Shown here: piece after piece, positions 1-7,466 of the stretch
How the letters are laid out: each line of letters begins with the position of its first letter
How positions within the stretch are numbered: position 1 is the stretch's first letter
From: JAFEDN01 sp963818985
GTDB lineage: Bacteria > Pseudomonadota > Gammaproteobacteria > Coxiellales > Coxiellaceae
Reading direction: 5' to 3'
DNA: 38,647 bases
Assembly: GCA_963818985.1 (NCBI GenBank)
Contig: CAWFUJ010000006.1
Location: 1-38,647 of the forward strand
Made by a program: the position numbers and the translations under genes
The notes under the pieces: generated by a model
What the model was told of the DNA's origin: nothing
Seen by the model: the letters and a program-made list of their open reading frames with translations, nothing else
Database searches by the model: none

Positions 1-305
1 ATGACTTCACCAACATTGCAATAGCCAAGTGGTAAAGGTTGATTTAATTTACTGCGTACGGTTTCAAGAGTGGGGATTATTCCATCGGTTTTGACTTTAT
101 TTATCACTTGCAAGACTTTTTCTGGTTGTTGCCGAGCTTTATTTAATAAATTGGCTTGACCAAATTCAACCAGCATCCGTTCAGTTCCAGCTGAAACTAA
201 GCTTAATGGGTTTTAATTAATAACTGCCCCGGCCCGCATTGAGGCACTGGCACTTCGACCACTTCCGTTGCCCCATTACTTAAGTTTTGGAACAATTTGC
301 TTCAT
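1..305 (-). pseudogene. Bi-domain oxidoreductase (MDR + Gfo/Idh/MocA family), N-terminal part only, frameshifted, cut by window edge
   Basis: Reading the minus strand from an ATG at 305-303 gives an N-terminus matching the zinc-type alcohol dehydrogenase half of the bi-domain oxidoreductases found in O-antigen and capsule loci. It begins MKQIV, continues QNLSNGATEVVEVPVP, then LSLVSAGTERMLVEFG and finally PLGYCNVGEV at the window edge. These pieces lie in different frames. One single-base break is at about 289-290 (a GG that should be G) and a second at about 204-210. The start overlaps the end of wecB by 26 bases, so the two are probably translationally coupled. It is a paralogue of the intact gene at 7463-9646, which shares the MKQ-V-L start. 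The reaction is unknown; the family is predicted to oxidise or reduce a nucleotide sugar. Everything downstream lies outside the window, so I cannot tell decay from sequencing error. Confidence 0.7.
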
Positions 306-1451
306 ACCAGCTCTCAATGTCAACCACGCAGCGCTGAAGTAAATCATAGGCGATGCGTTGGCTGGCTTGACCATCTCCATAAGGATTGTGCGCATGGCTC
401 ATTGATAAATATTTTGCTGGGTTATCAAGCAATTCATGAGTTAAAGAAATAATTTTATTCATTTCTGTCCCTGCCAAAATAGCTGTACCTGCGGTAACAC
501 CTTCGTAACGTTCTGTGGTATTGCGAGTGATTAAAACCGGTTTGCCTAATGAAGGGGCTTCTTCTTGCACGCCACCAGAATCTGTGATCACCAATTCACA
601 ACGTTGAAGCAAATAAACAAAAGGCACGTAATCCAGAGGCGCAATCAAATAGATATTTTTGTAGTTATTTAGGATTGGGTAAGCGATTTTTTGTACTTGA
701 GGATTTAGATGCACTGGATAAATGATTTCAACGTCGTCTCGCTCTGCAATTTTGAGTAAAGCTTGGCACAATTGGCCCAAACCATTTTCATGATTTTCAC
801 GTCTGTGTCCGGTCACTAAAATTAAACGTTTTCTAGGATCTAAATAATTGAATTGTTGGTTTAGATTATCTTTAAGTTTTGAATCATGATTTATTCGTTT
901 CACGACCATCATTAAAGTATCGATGACGGTGTTGCCAGTGACGGTGATTTTATCTGTAGGTATGCGTTCGGCAATGAGATTATTTGCATTGGATTGAGTC
1001 GGTGCATAATGGACAGCAGCCAGTTCGGAAATGAGTTGTCGATTAATTTCTTCAGGCCAAGGGGAATGTGGATTATAAGTTCTAAGGCCAGCCTCAATAT
1101 GTACGACTTGGATTTTATGGTAGAAAGCGATTAATGCGCAGATAACGCAGTAGTTGTGTCCCCTTGGACAATTATCCAATCGGGTTGATAGGTCTGCAAA
1201 ACTATGTCAATTTCTGGGATGGCGGCAGCGGTTAAAGAGCTCAAACTTTGATTAGGCTTCATCAGGGCTAGATTAAAGTCAGGTTTAATTGCGAAGAAGA
1301 CTAACATTTGACCCAGCATTTCTTGATGTTGTCCAGCGATGCAAATTTTGAGCTCGAAACTTTGTTGTTGTTGAAAAACAGCAATGATAGAAGCCAATTT
1401 AATGGCTTCCGGACGAGTACCAATCACCACTAATAATTTGATTTTTTTCAT
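280..1451 (-). CDS. wecB: UDP-N-acetylglucosamine 2-epimerase (frameshifted)
   Basis: WecB interconverts UDP-GlcNAc and UDP-ManNAc in the cytoplasm, the step before WecC oxidation. The N-terminal segment has the family signature GTRPEAIK and VQGDTTTALSA. The C-terminal segment, in another frame, has HIEAGLRTYNPHSPWPEE, VTGHRRENHENGLG, DSGGVQEEAPSLGKPVL and NPYGDGQAS, all typical of WecB. The two join if one base is added near 1134-1139 (GDTTTALSA-ALIAFYH), giving about 390 residues against 376 in E. coli. The ATG at 1451 (MKKIKLLVVIGTRPEA) is preferred to the ATG at 1466 because it matches family N-termini. No strong Shine-Dalgarno is visible. The gene follows wzx on the same strand after a 200-base gap carrying palindromes. 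If the downstream oxidoreductase is corrected at 289-290, the stop moves to 276-278. Function is certain; whether the break is real is not. Confidence 0.9.
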
Positions 1452-1519
1452 TTTTCGCGGGACCATTTTAGCATAAACTATAAAAATCTTATCTTAATTA
1501 GACTTTTTTTGCAATTATC

Positions 1520-1549
1520 GCAATTTTCGCTGAATACAGCGAGAATTGC
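1520..1549. repeat. Hairpin-forming inverted repeat between wecB and wzx
   Basis: GCAATTTTCGCTG (1520-1532) and CAGCGAGAATTGC (1537-1549) pair over 13 bases with one G-T mismatch around an AATA loop. A run of seven T lies just before it on the plus strand (1504-1510); read on the minus strand this is a run of A, so it is not a classical terminator for the wzx transcript. It may be a palindromic repeat or an attenuating structure between wzx and wecB. Confidence 0.5.
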
Positions 1550-1569
1550 TTCCTGTTTATATCCTGCGC

Positions 1570-1625
1570 TCGGCAGAGCCGATGCTCGGAATGAAGGGGG
1601 AGGAGCGAAGCTCTCTCTCCCCCTT
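1570..1625. repeat. Composite GC-rich palindromic element
   Basis: Two nested palindromes sit in the wzx-wecB gap. TCGGC-AGA-GCCGA spans 1570-1582. AAGGGGGAGGAGC (1594-1606) pairs with GCTCTCTCTCCCCCTT (1610-1625), with a three-base bulge, around a short GAA-type loop. The base composition contrasts sharply with the A+T-rich surroundings. The GGGGGAG/CTCCCCC core resembles the palindrome at 26373-26397, suggesting a dispersed repeat family. Confidence 0.5.
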
Positions 1626-1650
1626 GCGATCCCCATCGGGCAGAGAATTT

Positions 1651-2889
1651 CTACGAAAATGATTTTATGTTTGCGATGATCAATAACAGAAAAAATAAAA
1701 TGGCGAAAGTAATGGAAAGGGCGATGGCCGAACCATTGACGTTAAATAGGGGGATTAAAAAATAATTTCCAATTGCTACGATTAATAACCCCAAAATCCA
1801 GATCACCACTTGCATTATCGGAAATCCTATTGCCGATAAATATTGGGAAATGATACCAATTAATGCATAAAAAAATGCACCGGGAAGCATAAAATAGAAA
1901 ATAGTGGCAGAAGTTAAATATTCTTGACCAAAGGCCAGAATAATAAAAGGTTTGGCTAATACCCAGGCGAGTGTACATAACAATGCCATTGTTATGCCAG
2001 TCATCAACAGATTTTCTTTGGTTTGCTGCCATCGATCGCTGTCTGATTTAACCAGTTTTGGAAATAAAATCATGGCAATTGTCGTGGGTAAAATTGCTAA
2101 GGTGTCATTCATTTGTGCAGCTATTGAATAATAGCCGACTGATTTCAAATCCAATAAGTGTTTAATAAAAAATGTACCCGCATATAAAATAAAATTTCCC
2201 ATAAAAGCACTAATATAAGCTTTAGACGAAAAATTAAAACCCTTTTTAAATAGTTTGAAATCAAACTTTAAAGGGGTCATGGTCTTCGCCACTGTGAGTA
2301 AATCGATGGTCATAATGATAGAAGTCAAAGTACGAGCGATGATGAGTGCTAACAGCATACTCCAAGGGTTGTTAGAAAATATTCCAGCAATAACCAAAAA
2401 TACCGCAATGATAAGATTGCCTATAATCTGTAGAATATTAAAATTGGATATCTTGCCAATACCCACTAATAAATTACTGGCTAATAAATAATAAACTAGG
2501 TTTGGAGCTAAAAATATAATCCAAAATAAATGGTATGAATATAAAGAATGATGGGGAAATAATAGTAAAAATACATATATCCCAAGGGCTACTATGCTGG
2601 TTAATACAGTGGAAACCCAAATACTATTGATTAATAGTGGCTTTAATAATGCGGGTTGTTTGGCGACTAAATAAGTATTGCTACTATGCAATCCTAGTAA
2701 ACAAACTTGGGTAATCACATTGGCCAGAGTTAATATATAAAAGTAAAAACCTCGTCCGCTTGGACCTAAAAAACGTACAGTAATAATAGTCGCTAAAAAT
2801 CCTAACCCTAATATTGCTAGACGGCTTAATAAAGTTTGCAGAATATCTCGATTAAAAACTTTAACGGCTAAAATTGAAATTCGTTTCAT
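1651..2889 (-). CDS. wzx: Polysaccharide flippase, Wzx-like (MOP/PST superfamily)
   Basis: This 412-residue protein is almost entirely hydrophobic and has about 12 predicted membrane helices. Its N-terminus contains the pattern LATIITVRFLGPSGRGFY, typical of O-antigen/teichoic-acid flippases, where a Val-Arg-x-Leu-Gly-Pro-x-x-x-Gly loop follows helix 1. It should move undecaprenyl-pyrophosphate-linked repeat units across the inner membrane. Its ATG (2889) overlaps the TGA of the upstream glycosyltransferase as ATGA, indicating translational coupling. The C-terminus (IANIKSFS) is complete. Together with the Wzy-like protein at 4748-6118 it marks a Wzy-dependent assembly system. Substrate specificity cannot be read from the sequence. 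Confidence 0.88.
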   Translation of the reverse strand: MKRISILAVKVFNRDILQTLLSRLAILGLGFLATIITVRFLGPSGRGFYFYILTLANVITQVCLLGLHSSNTYLVAKQPALLKPLLINSIWVSTVLTSIVALGIYVFLLLFPHHSLYSYHLFWIIFLAPNLVYYLLASNLLVGIGKISNFNILQIIGNLIIAVFLVIAGIFSNNPWSMLLALIIARTLTSIIMTIDLLTVAKTMTPLKFDFKLFKKGFNFSSKAYISAFMGNFILYAGTFFIKHLLDLKSVGYYSIAAQMNDTLAILPTTIAMILFPKLVKSDSDRWQQTKENLLMTGITMALLCTLAWVLAKPFIILAFGQEYLTSATIFYFMLPGAFFYALIGIISQYLSAIGFPIMQVVIWILGLLIVAIGNYFLIPLFNVNGSAIALSITFAILFFLLLIIANIKSFS

Positions 2890-4568
2890 AGTATTGGATA
2901 AACTGATTTTAAAATCCTATCGACATGATTTTCCCATGTATAATGAGTGAGGGCTGCATTCCTGGCGTTTATTCCCAATTGCTTCGTGACCGCCGGATTT
3001 TCTACTAAAAATATAATTGCTTGAGTCAAATCGTCGATATCGCCAGGCCTGCATAAAATCGCAAGATTGTTGCCTGGATCTTGACAAATAGTTAATTTAT
3101 CTGCATGCAGGCTGTTTTTTAATACTTCGCCGATTTGTTCAATATTAGAGGCAATAATGCCTTTGCCCATAGCCATATATTCAAATAGCTTCGTCGGTGA
3201 GCCAAAAAAGCGGCTGCCGTCTGGATTAGGAATATGCGGGGATAATAAAATATCAGCTGCGGCTAAATACAGTGGGCTCAAATGCTGAGGGATAATCCCA
3301 GTAAAAGTGACAAAATCTGAATAATCGCATTCCTCGAGAATTGCTTTCACCATTGGCATTTGCGACCCATCACCGATCAGTAAAAAATGAATTTTATGTT
3401 TAATAAGCCAATTTTTTTTATTATTTAAAAGATACTTGATGCTATTGGCTAATATTTCTGTTCCGTGCCATTTTCCAAAAGTGCCCAGAAATGTGATCAG
3501 TTTAGCGTCATGATCAAGGTGATATTGATGACGTAAGGAATTGATATTCTCTAGACTAAAATATTGCGGATTAAAGATGTTCGGATCAATACAATTGGGA
3601 TAGAAAGTAATTTTCTGCGCAGGAATACCTTGATGGATAAGCTCATCCTCTAAGTTCTTGGAAATTGTCACAATGTGTGAAGCTTGTTCAATATTAAGTT
3701 TTTCGGTTAAAGTCGCTAATGATTTATATTTTAATCCTGCTCCCCATTTTTCAAGACACCATACTTCCGAGCCATTATATTCTAAAACTAAAGGAATATT
3801 AAATTCTTTAGATAATACTGCCCCTGCATAATTGCAGATAGATAGCCGTTGATAAATAATATTTGGCTGATGGGTCTTTATCCAGGTACGTAAATATTTA
3901 ATAGTCAAATTTGAAAATTTATAATAATTTAACTCATTAGGGTAGACAAAAGTTTTAAAACATGGCAAATGAATGCGTGTCACACCAGGGTTAATTTGCT
4001 GATTATCACTGACTGCTGCATAACTGACCTGGTAATTTTTTTGCTGTAGCTGGTTGATGACGCCAGCAATGTGACCAACCGAGCCTCCTGCTTTAACGCC
4101 AAACCATAAATTTTCGTTAATGTACAATATCTTTTTTCCTTTGATAGGCAAAGAGACTGGGCTTGCCCTGGCATGAAGTTTTTTTATTTTTGGAAGAAGT
4201 AACCAACGGATGATTTGAGCCCAGGAAGAGATGATAATGAATTTAGCAATTTCTTCTAGAGATTTAAAGTAGTTAAATTTAACAAATTTTTGATTATGTA
4301 AATATAAGCGCCGATGTTGGCTAGGAATGAAAATTGCTAATAATAACAAGACAGGTAGAACAACTAAGCTGACAGGATCTTCTATGGCGATAATTAATGA
4401 TTCTGCATTAAGGCTACGGAGATATTTTAATAATCCCCACCCCCCATAATGTCTTAATTGGCCGGCGATGATGGTATGATATTGCTGTTGGCCAGCTTGG
4501 ATCTTCAACTGATTAATAAATTCGTCGCTTAATGGACTGACAGATAAAATATAGTGTTTATTAATCAT
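2886..4568 (-). CDS. Glycosyltransferase family 4 with N-terminal extension
   Basis: A 560-residue protein. Residues ~145-560 are a GT-B glycosyltransferase of family 4 type: KKILYINENLWFGVKAGGSV at the acceptor-side Rossmann start, VTISKNLEDELI, then TFLGTFGKWHG and LLIGDGSQM in the donor half, and the E-x7-E region SPTKLFEYMAMGKG with Glu near residue 463. Residues 1-140 are unusual: a short alpha/beta stretch, a strongly hydrophobic helix around residues 66-82, and a second hydrophobic stretch near 108-125, suggesting membrane attachment. It is the first gene of the leftward block and is coupled to wzx by an ATGA overlap. It probably adds one sugar of the repeat unit on the cytoplasmic face; donor and linkage are not predictable. 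The A+T-rich divergent gap 4569-4747 must hold its promoter. Confidence 0.85.
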   Translation of the reverse strand: MINKHYILSVSPLSDEFINQLKIQAGQQQYHTIIAGQLRHYGGWGLLKYLRSLNAESLIIAIEDPVSLVVLPVLLLLAIFIPSQHRRLYLHNQKFVKFNYFKSLEEIAKFIIISSWAQIIRWLLLPKIKKLHARASPVSLPIKGKKILYINENLWFGVKAGGSVGHIAGVINQLQQKNYQVSYAAVSDNQQINPGVTRIHLPCFKTFVYPNELNYYKFSNLTIKYLRTWIKTHQPNIIYQRLSICNYAGAVLSKEFNIPLVLEYNGSEVWCLEKWGAGLKYKSLATLTEKLNIEQASHIVTISKNLEDELIHQGIPAQKITFYPNCIDPNIFNPQYFSLENINSLRHQYHLDHDAKLITFLGTFGKWHGTEILANSIKYLLNNKKNWLIKHKIHFLLIGDGSQMPMVKAILEECDYSDFVTFTGIIPQHLSPLYLAAADILLSPHIPNPDGSRFFGSPTKLFEYMAMGKGIIASNIEQIGEVLKNSLHADKLTICQDPGNNLAILCRPGDIDDLTQAIIFLVENPAVTKQLGINARNAALTHYTWENHVDRILKSVYPIL

Positions 4569-4616
4569 ATTAATGTAACATCAAGCGAGAGTTGAAAAAG
4601 TAATTTATCTTGTAGT

Positions 4617-4645
4617 TTGAATTTGATAAAATCGGAGTTTACTAT
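4617..4645 (+). promoter_or_regulatory. Candidate sigma-70 promoter for the wzy-wecC-asnB block
   Basis: TTGAAT (4617-4622) and TACTAT (4640-4645) are separated by 17 bases, four of six matches each to the -35 and -10 consensus. It lies in the 179-base divergent gap and points towards wzy. In such A+T-rich DNA a chance match is easy, so this is tentative. Confidence 0.3.
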
Positions 4646-4718
4646 TATTTGTTTACATTTCATAGTCACGGATTTCGAATATTATCTCTATAAGTTAGTT
4701 TTGAAAAAACAATTTTTT

Positions 4719-4724
4719 GGGAGG
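4719..4724 (+). promoter_or_regulatory. Strong Shine-Dalgarno that does not match the TTG start
   Basis: GGGAGG at 4719-4724 is the best ribosome-binding site in the left half of the window. It is followed after five bases by ATA (4730), in frame with the polymerase gene. The first standard start codon, TTG at 4748, is 23 bases away. Either the true start is ATA/ATT, or an ATG has been altered to ATA at 4730. Confidence 0.5.
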
Positions 4725-4747
4725 TTTTTATAAATTTTTCTACAATT

Positions 4748-6118
4748 TTGGGAAATCAAAAATTAGACCCAGAGTGCCATTGGGCTAAGTATTTGCCTTT
4801 ATATGAATACTTGCTGGTATTTTTTTTGACGTGCCTTTTAGGGTGTTTGCTCTATTTCGCTAATTGGAAAGAATATATTTGGTTATTTCAGTCCATTTCA
4901 GGCATGGATCCACCCACTTTAAATCATCATCAGCGCGTAACTAATATGATGTTATTGATCATTGCGCCGATATTATTGACAGGTGGTTATGTTATGGGCG
5001 TTAAAATTAAATTTCAATCTTTTCGGGAGGCTCAGCATCAATATTTGGCTGAAGAAAGCAATAGATTTTGTATTTATTTTTACATTTCTCAAATAATTTA
5101 TTATGTGCTATTTGCCTTTATAATCTATAAATTTATTCATTTTGATATCTTTGGAAAGTTCTCTAGCTGGATCAGTTATTACCATTGGGTGGATGCTCGC
5201 TGGTATTGCTTTTCTGTTTTGAATTTTTTTGATTTTATATTAATATATACCATTATTCCTATTACCAGTATTTGGATTTTAACTATAGATTTGCCTGACA
5301 AGTGGTTTTCTAAAGTGTTACGGTGGGTACCATTTGTCTTGTCTATTGCTTTATGCGTATCGATATTCCAGAAAAAAGCCGCCTTAATCGTTTTATTTAT
5401 GCTTTTTGCTTATTTATGTATAGTAAATATTAAAAAAGGCAAGACGCTTAGCCATTTAATGAAAATATGCCTGTCATCATTTATTTTATTTATGAGTTTT
5501 TTTTGTTTAATGGTGTTAATACTCACACTAGACAGCACGCCTGGGACAACCTTATCTGGTCAAGGCAAAAAAAGCCCCAACTTTATACATCGTGTGAACG
5601 TCAATCGTATGAAAGTGACTTTGCTTGCATCGGTTAATCGCACTTCGCTCCCTTCTTTATATTATCCTATCATTTTTCCTGAGTTCCACGGTTACTATTC
5701 TCTTGATTTAGGGCAACATATTTTTGGCTATGGAAAGATGCCAGATGATAATGTAGTCGTTTGGAATTACTTAAATCCTAACACACCAGGCTCTATTAGT
5801 GCGCCTTATCAATTTATTTTATATAGTCAAGTTGGTGTCATGGGGGCTTTATTGTTATCTTTTTTTGTTGGGTTAGTGATGGGAGGTCTATGGAAATATT
5901 TTTTGATGGGTTATATTCCTTTACCTTGGTCTATGCTTTGTGGGGTTCTTTTGCAAATATTTTTTATTCAATTAGCAATTGATTCAGGCAATAATAGTTT
6001 ATTGTCTGGTTATGGAATGATCTGGGGATTCTTTTACATTGGTGTACTATGGTTTCTTTGTTATTTTATGCGATTGATAAAAACGCTGTTTTTTCCCGTC
6101 TCATTAAATAATGGGTAA
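4748..6118 (+). CDS. wzy: O-antigen polymerase-like membrane protein (Wzy)
   Basis: About 456 residues with ten or more hydrophobic helices and one large polar loop (roughly residues 255-345). That layout is typical of Wzy polymerases, which join lipid-linked repeat units on the periplasmic side. The loop holds the stretch GYYSLDLGQHIFGYGKM and then SAPYQFILYSQVGVMGALL leading into the next helix, a pattern common in oligosaccharide-repeat polymerases. No strict motif exists for the family, so the call rests on topology, size and location beside wzx and sugar-nucleotide genes. The start is doubtful: TTG at 4748 is the first standard codon, but the Shine-Dalgarno at 4719-4724 favours ATA at 4730, adding six residues (MNFSTI). 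It opens the rightward block and is followed 82 bases later by wecC. Confidence 0.65.
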   Translation: MGNQKLDPECHWAKYLPLYEYLLVFFLTCLLGCLLYFANWKEYIWLFQSISGMDPPTLNHHQRVTNMMLLIIAPILLTGGYVMGVKIKFQSFREAQHQYLAEESNRFCIYFYISQIIYYVLFAFIIYKFIHFDIFGKFSSWISYYHWVDARWYCFSVLNFFDFILIYTIIPITSIWILTIDLPDKWFSKVLRWVPFVLSIALCVSIFQKKAALIVLFMLFAYLCIVNIKKGKTLSHLMKICLSSFILFMSFFCLMVLILTLDSTPGTTLSGQGKKSPNFIHRVNVNRMKVTLLASVNRTSLPSLYYPIIFPEFHGYYSLDLGQHIFGYGKMPDDNVVVWNYLNPNTPGSISAPYQFILYSQVGVMGALLLSFFVGLVMGGLWKYFLMGYIPLPWSMLCGVLLQIFFIQLAIDSGNNSLLSGYGMIWGFFYIGVLWFLCYFMRLIKTLFFPVSLNNG

Positions 6119-6200
6119 TATTAGTTAATGGCTTTGTCGTCGTGGAGCTGTTAGAATCTCAATCTTTTTATCGCTTTTCTAATCAAGAGAAGGATTCCAA

Positions 6201-7466
6201 ATGTCAAAGTTCGGTAAACACATCAGCATTGTGGGGTTAGGGTACATTGGCTTACCTACTGCGGCATTGCTCGCCAATAAAGGCTTTCATGTTCAAGGTT
6301 TTGATATTAATCCTGAAGTTGTTTGCATGGTTAATCGTGGTGAGGTCCATATTATAGAAAAAGATTTGGATCAACAGGTCTATCTCGCGGTAAAAAATGG
6401 CTATCTTAAAGCATATAGTGAAGTACAACCCGCAAATATTTTCTTAATTGCCGTCCCTACACCTTTTACTGAAGGACATAAGCCTGATCTTGCCTCTGTT
6501 GAGGCAGCAGCTCGGAGTATAGCTCCTGTACTTCAGCCAGGGAATTTAATCATTTTAGAATCGACATGTCCGGTAGGCACCACCCTCAAGGTGGCGAAAT
6601 GGCTTGCTCAACAGCGTCCTGAGTTATCTATTCCTTTTAATAATGAAAACCAAAATCCAGAGAAAGGCGAACAAATTTATTTGAGTTATTGTCCCGAGCG
6701 AGTTTTGCCGGGACATATTCTGCGTGAATTAATTGAAAACGACCGAATTATTGGCGGTATAAATTCCTTATCTACTGAAAAAGCAATTAACTTTTATCAA
6801 AATTTTGTTAAGGGTGATATGTTGGCCACAGATTCTCGAACTGCTGAGATGGCAAAACTCACTGAGAATGCATTTAGAGATGTAAATATAGCCTTCGCTA
6901 ATGAATTATCCTTGATCTGTGATGAATTAAATATCAATGTGTGGGAATTGATTCGCTTAGCAAATCGCCATCCCCGAGTTAATATTCTACAGCCTGGGCC
7001 GGGTGTTGGGGGACATTGTATCGCTGTGGATCCATGGTTTATTGTTGATAGTGCTCCAAAACAAGCTCGACTTATTCGTCAGGCGCGTCTGATTAATGAT
7101 GAAAAACCTGAATTTGTGGTGGCAAAAGCTTTAGCGGCGACGGCTCAAGTTTCTAAAGCCACTATAGCCTGTTTAGGCCTAAGCTTTAAAGCCAATATTG
7201 ATGATTTACGAGAAAGTCCTGCTTTAAAAATTGTACGTGATTTGGCGATCAAGTCTACCGCCAAGTTATTGGTGGTCGAGCCACATATAAATACCATACC
7301 TAAGCAATTAATGGATTTGAAACATAGAATTCAGTTAGTTGATACTGAAACAGCATTAAAAGACGCCAATATTATTTTACTATTAGTAGATCATTGCCAA
7401 TTTAATCTAGTGGGAGACAAAGTGAAGCAAAAAATTGTGATCGATACCCGAGGGATTTGGCAATGA
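6201..7466 (+). CDS. wecC: UDP-N-acetyl-D-mannosamine dehydrogenase
   Basis: WecC oxidises UDP-ManNAc at C6 to UDP-ManNAcA with two NAD+. The 421-residue protein has the N-terminal dinucleotide motif IVGLGYIGLPTAALL, the substrate-binding helix TAEMAKLTENAFRDVNIAFA, the catalytic-cysteine motif GPGVGGHCIAVDPWF (Cys273) and the C-terminal domain start CLGLSFKANIDDLRESPA. Length and motifs match E. coli WecC closely; the IAVDPWF ending separates it from UDP-glucose dehydrogenases such as that at 23943. The start is preceded by AGAGAAGGATTCCAA, with an AAGGA Shine-Dalgarno. Its TGA overlaps the next ATG (ATGA at 7463-7466). WecB, its partner, lies on the opposite strand at 280-1451. Confidence 0.93.
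   Translation: MSKFGKHISIVGLGYIGLPTAALLANKGFHVQGFDINPEVVCMVNRGEVHIIEKDLDQQVYLAVKNGYLKAYSEVQPANIFLIAVPTPFTEGHKPDLASVEAAARSIAPVLQPGNLIILESTCPVGTTLKVAKWLAQQRPELSIPFNNENQNPEKGEQIYLSYCPERVLPGHILRELIENDRIIGGINSLSTEKAINFYQNFVKGDMLATDSRTAEMAKLTENAFRDVNIAFANELSLICDELNINVWELIRLANRHPRVNILQPGPGVGGHCIAVDPWFIVDSAPKQARLIRQARLINDEKPEFVVAKALAATAQVSKATIACLGLSFKANIDDLRESPALKIVRDLAIKSTAKLLVVEPHINTIPKQLMDLKHRIQLVDTETALKDANIILLLVDHCQFNLVGDKVKQKIVIDTRGIWQ

Noticed and set aside
1520..1549. Terminator of the wzx transcript
   Set aside because: Read on the minus strand the hairpin is followed by a run of A rather than T.
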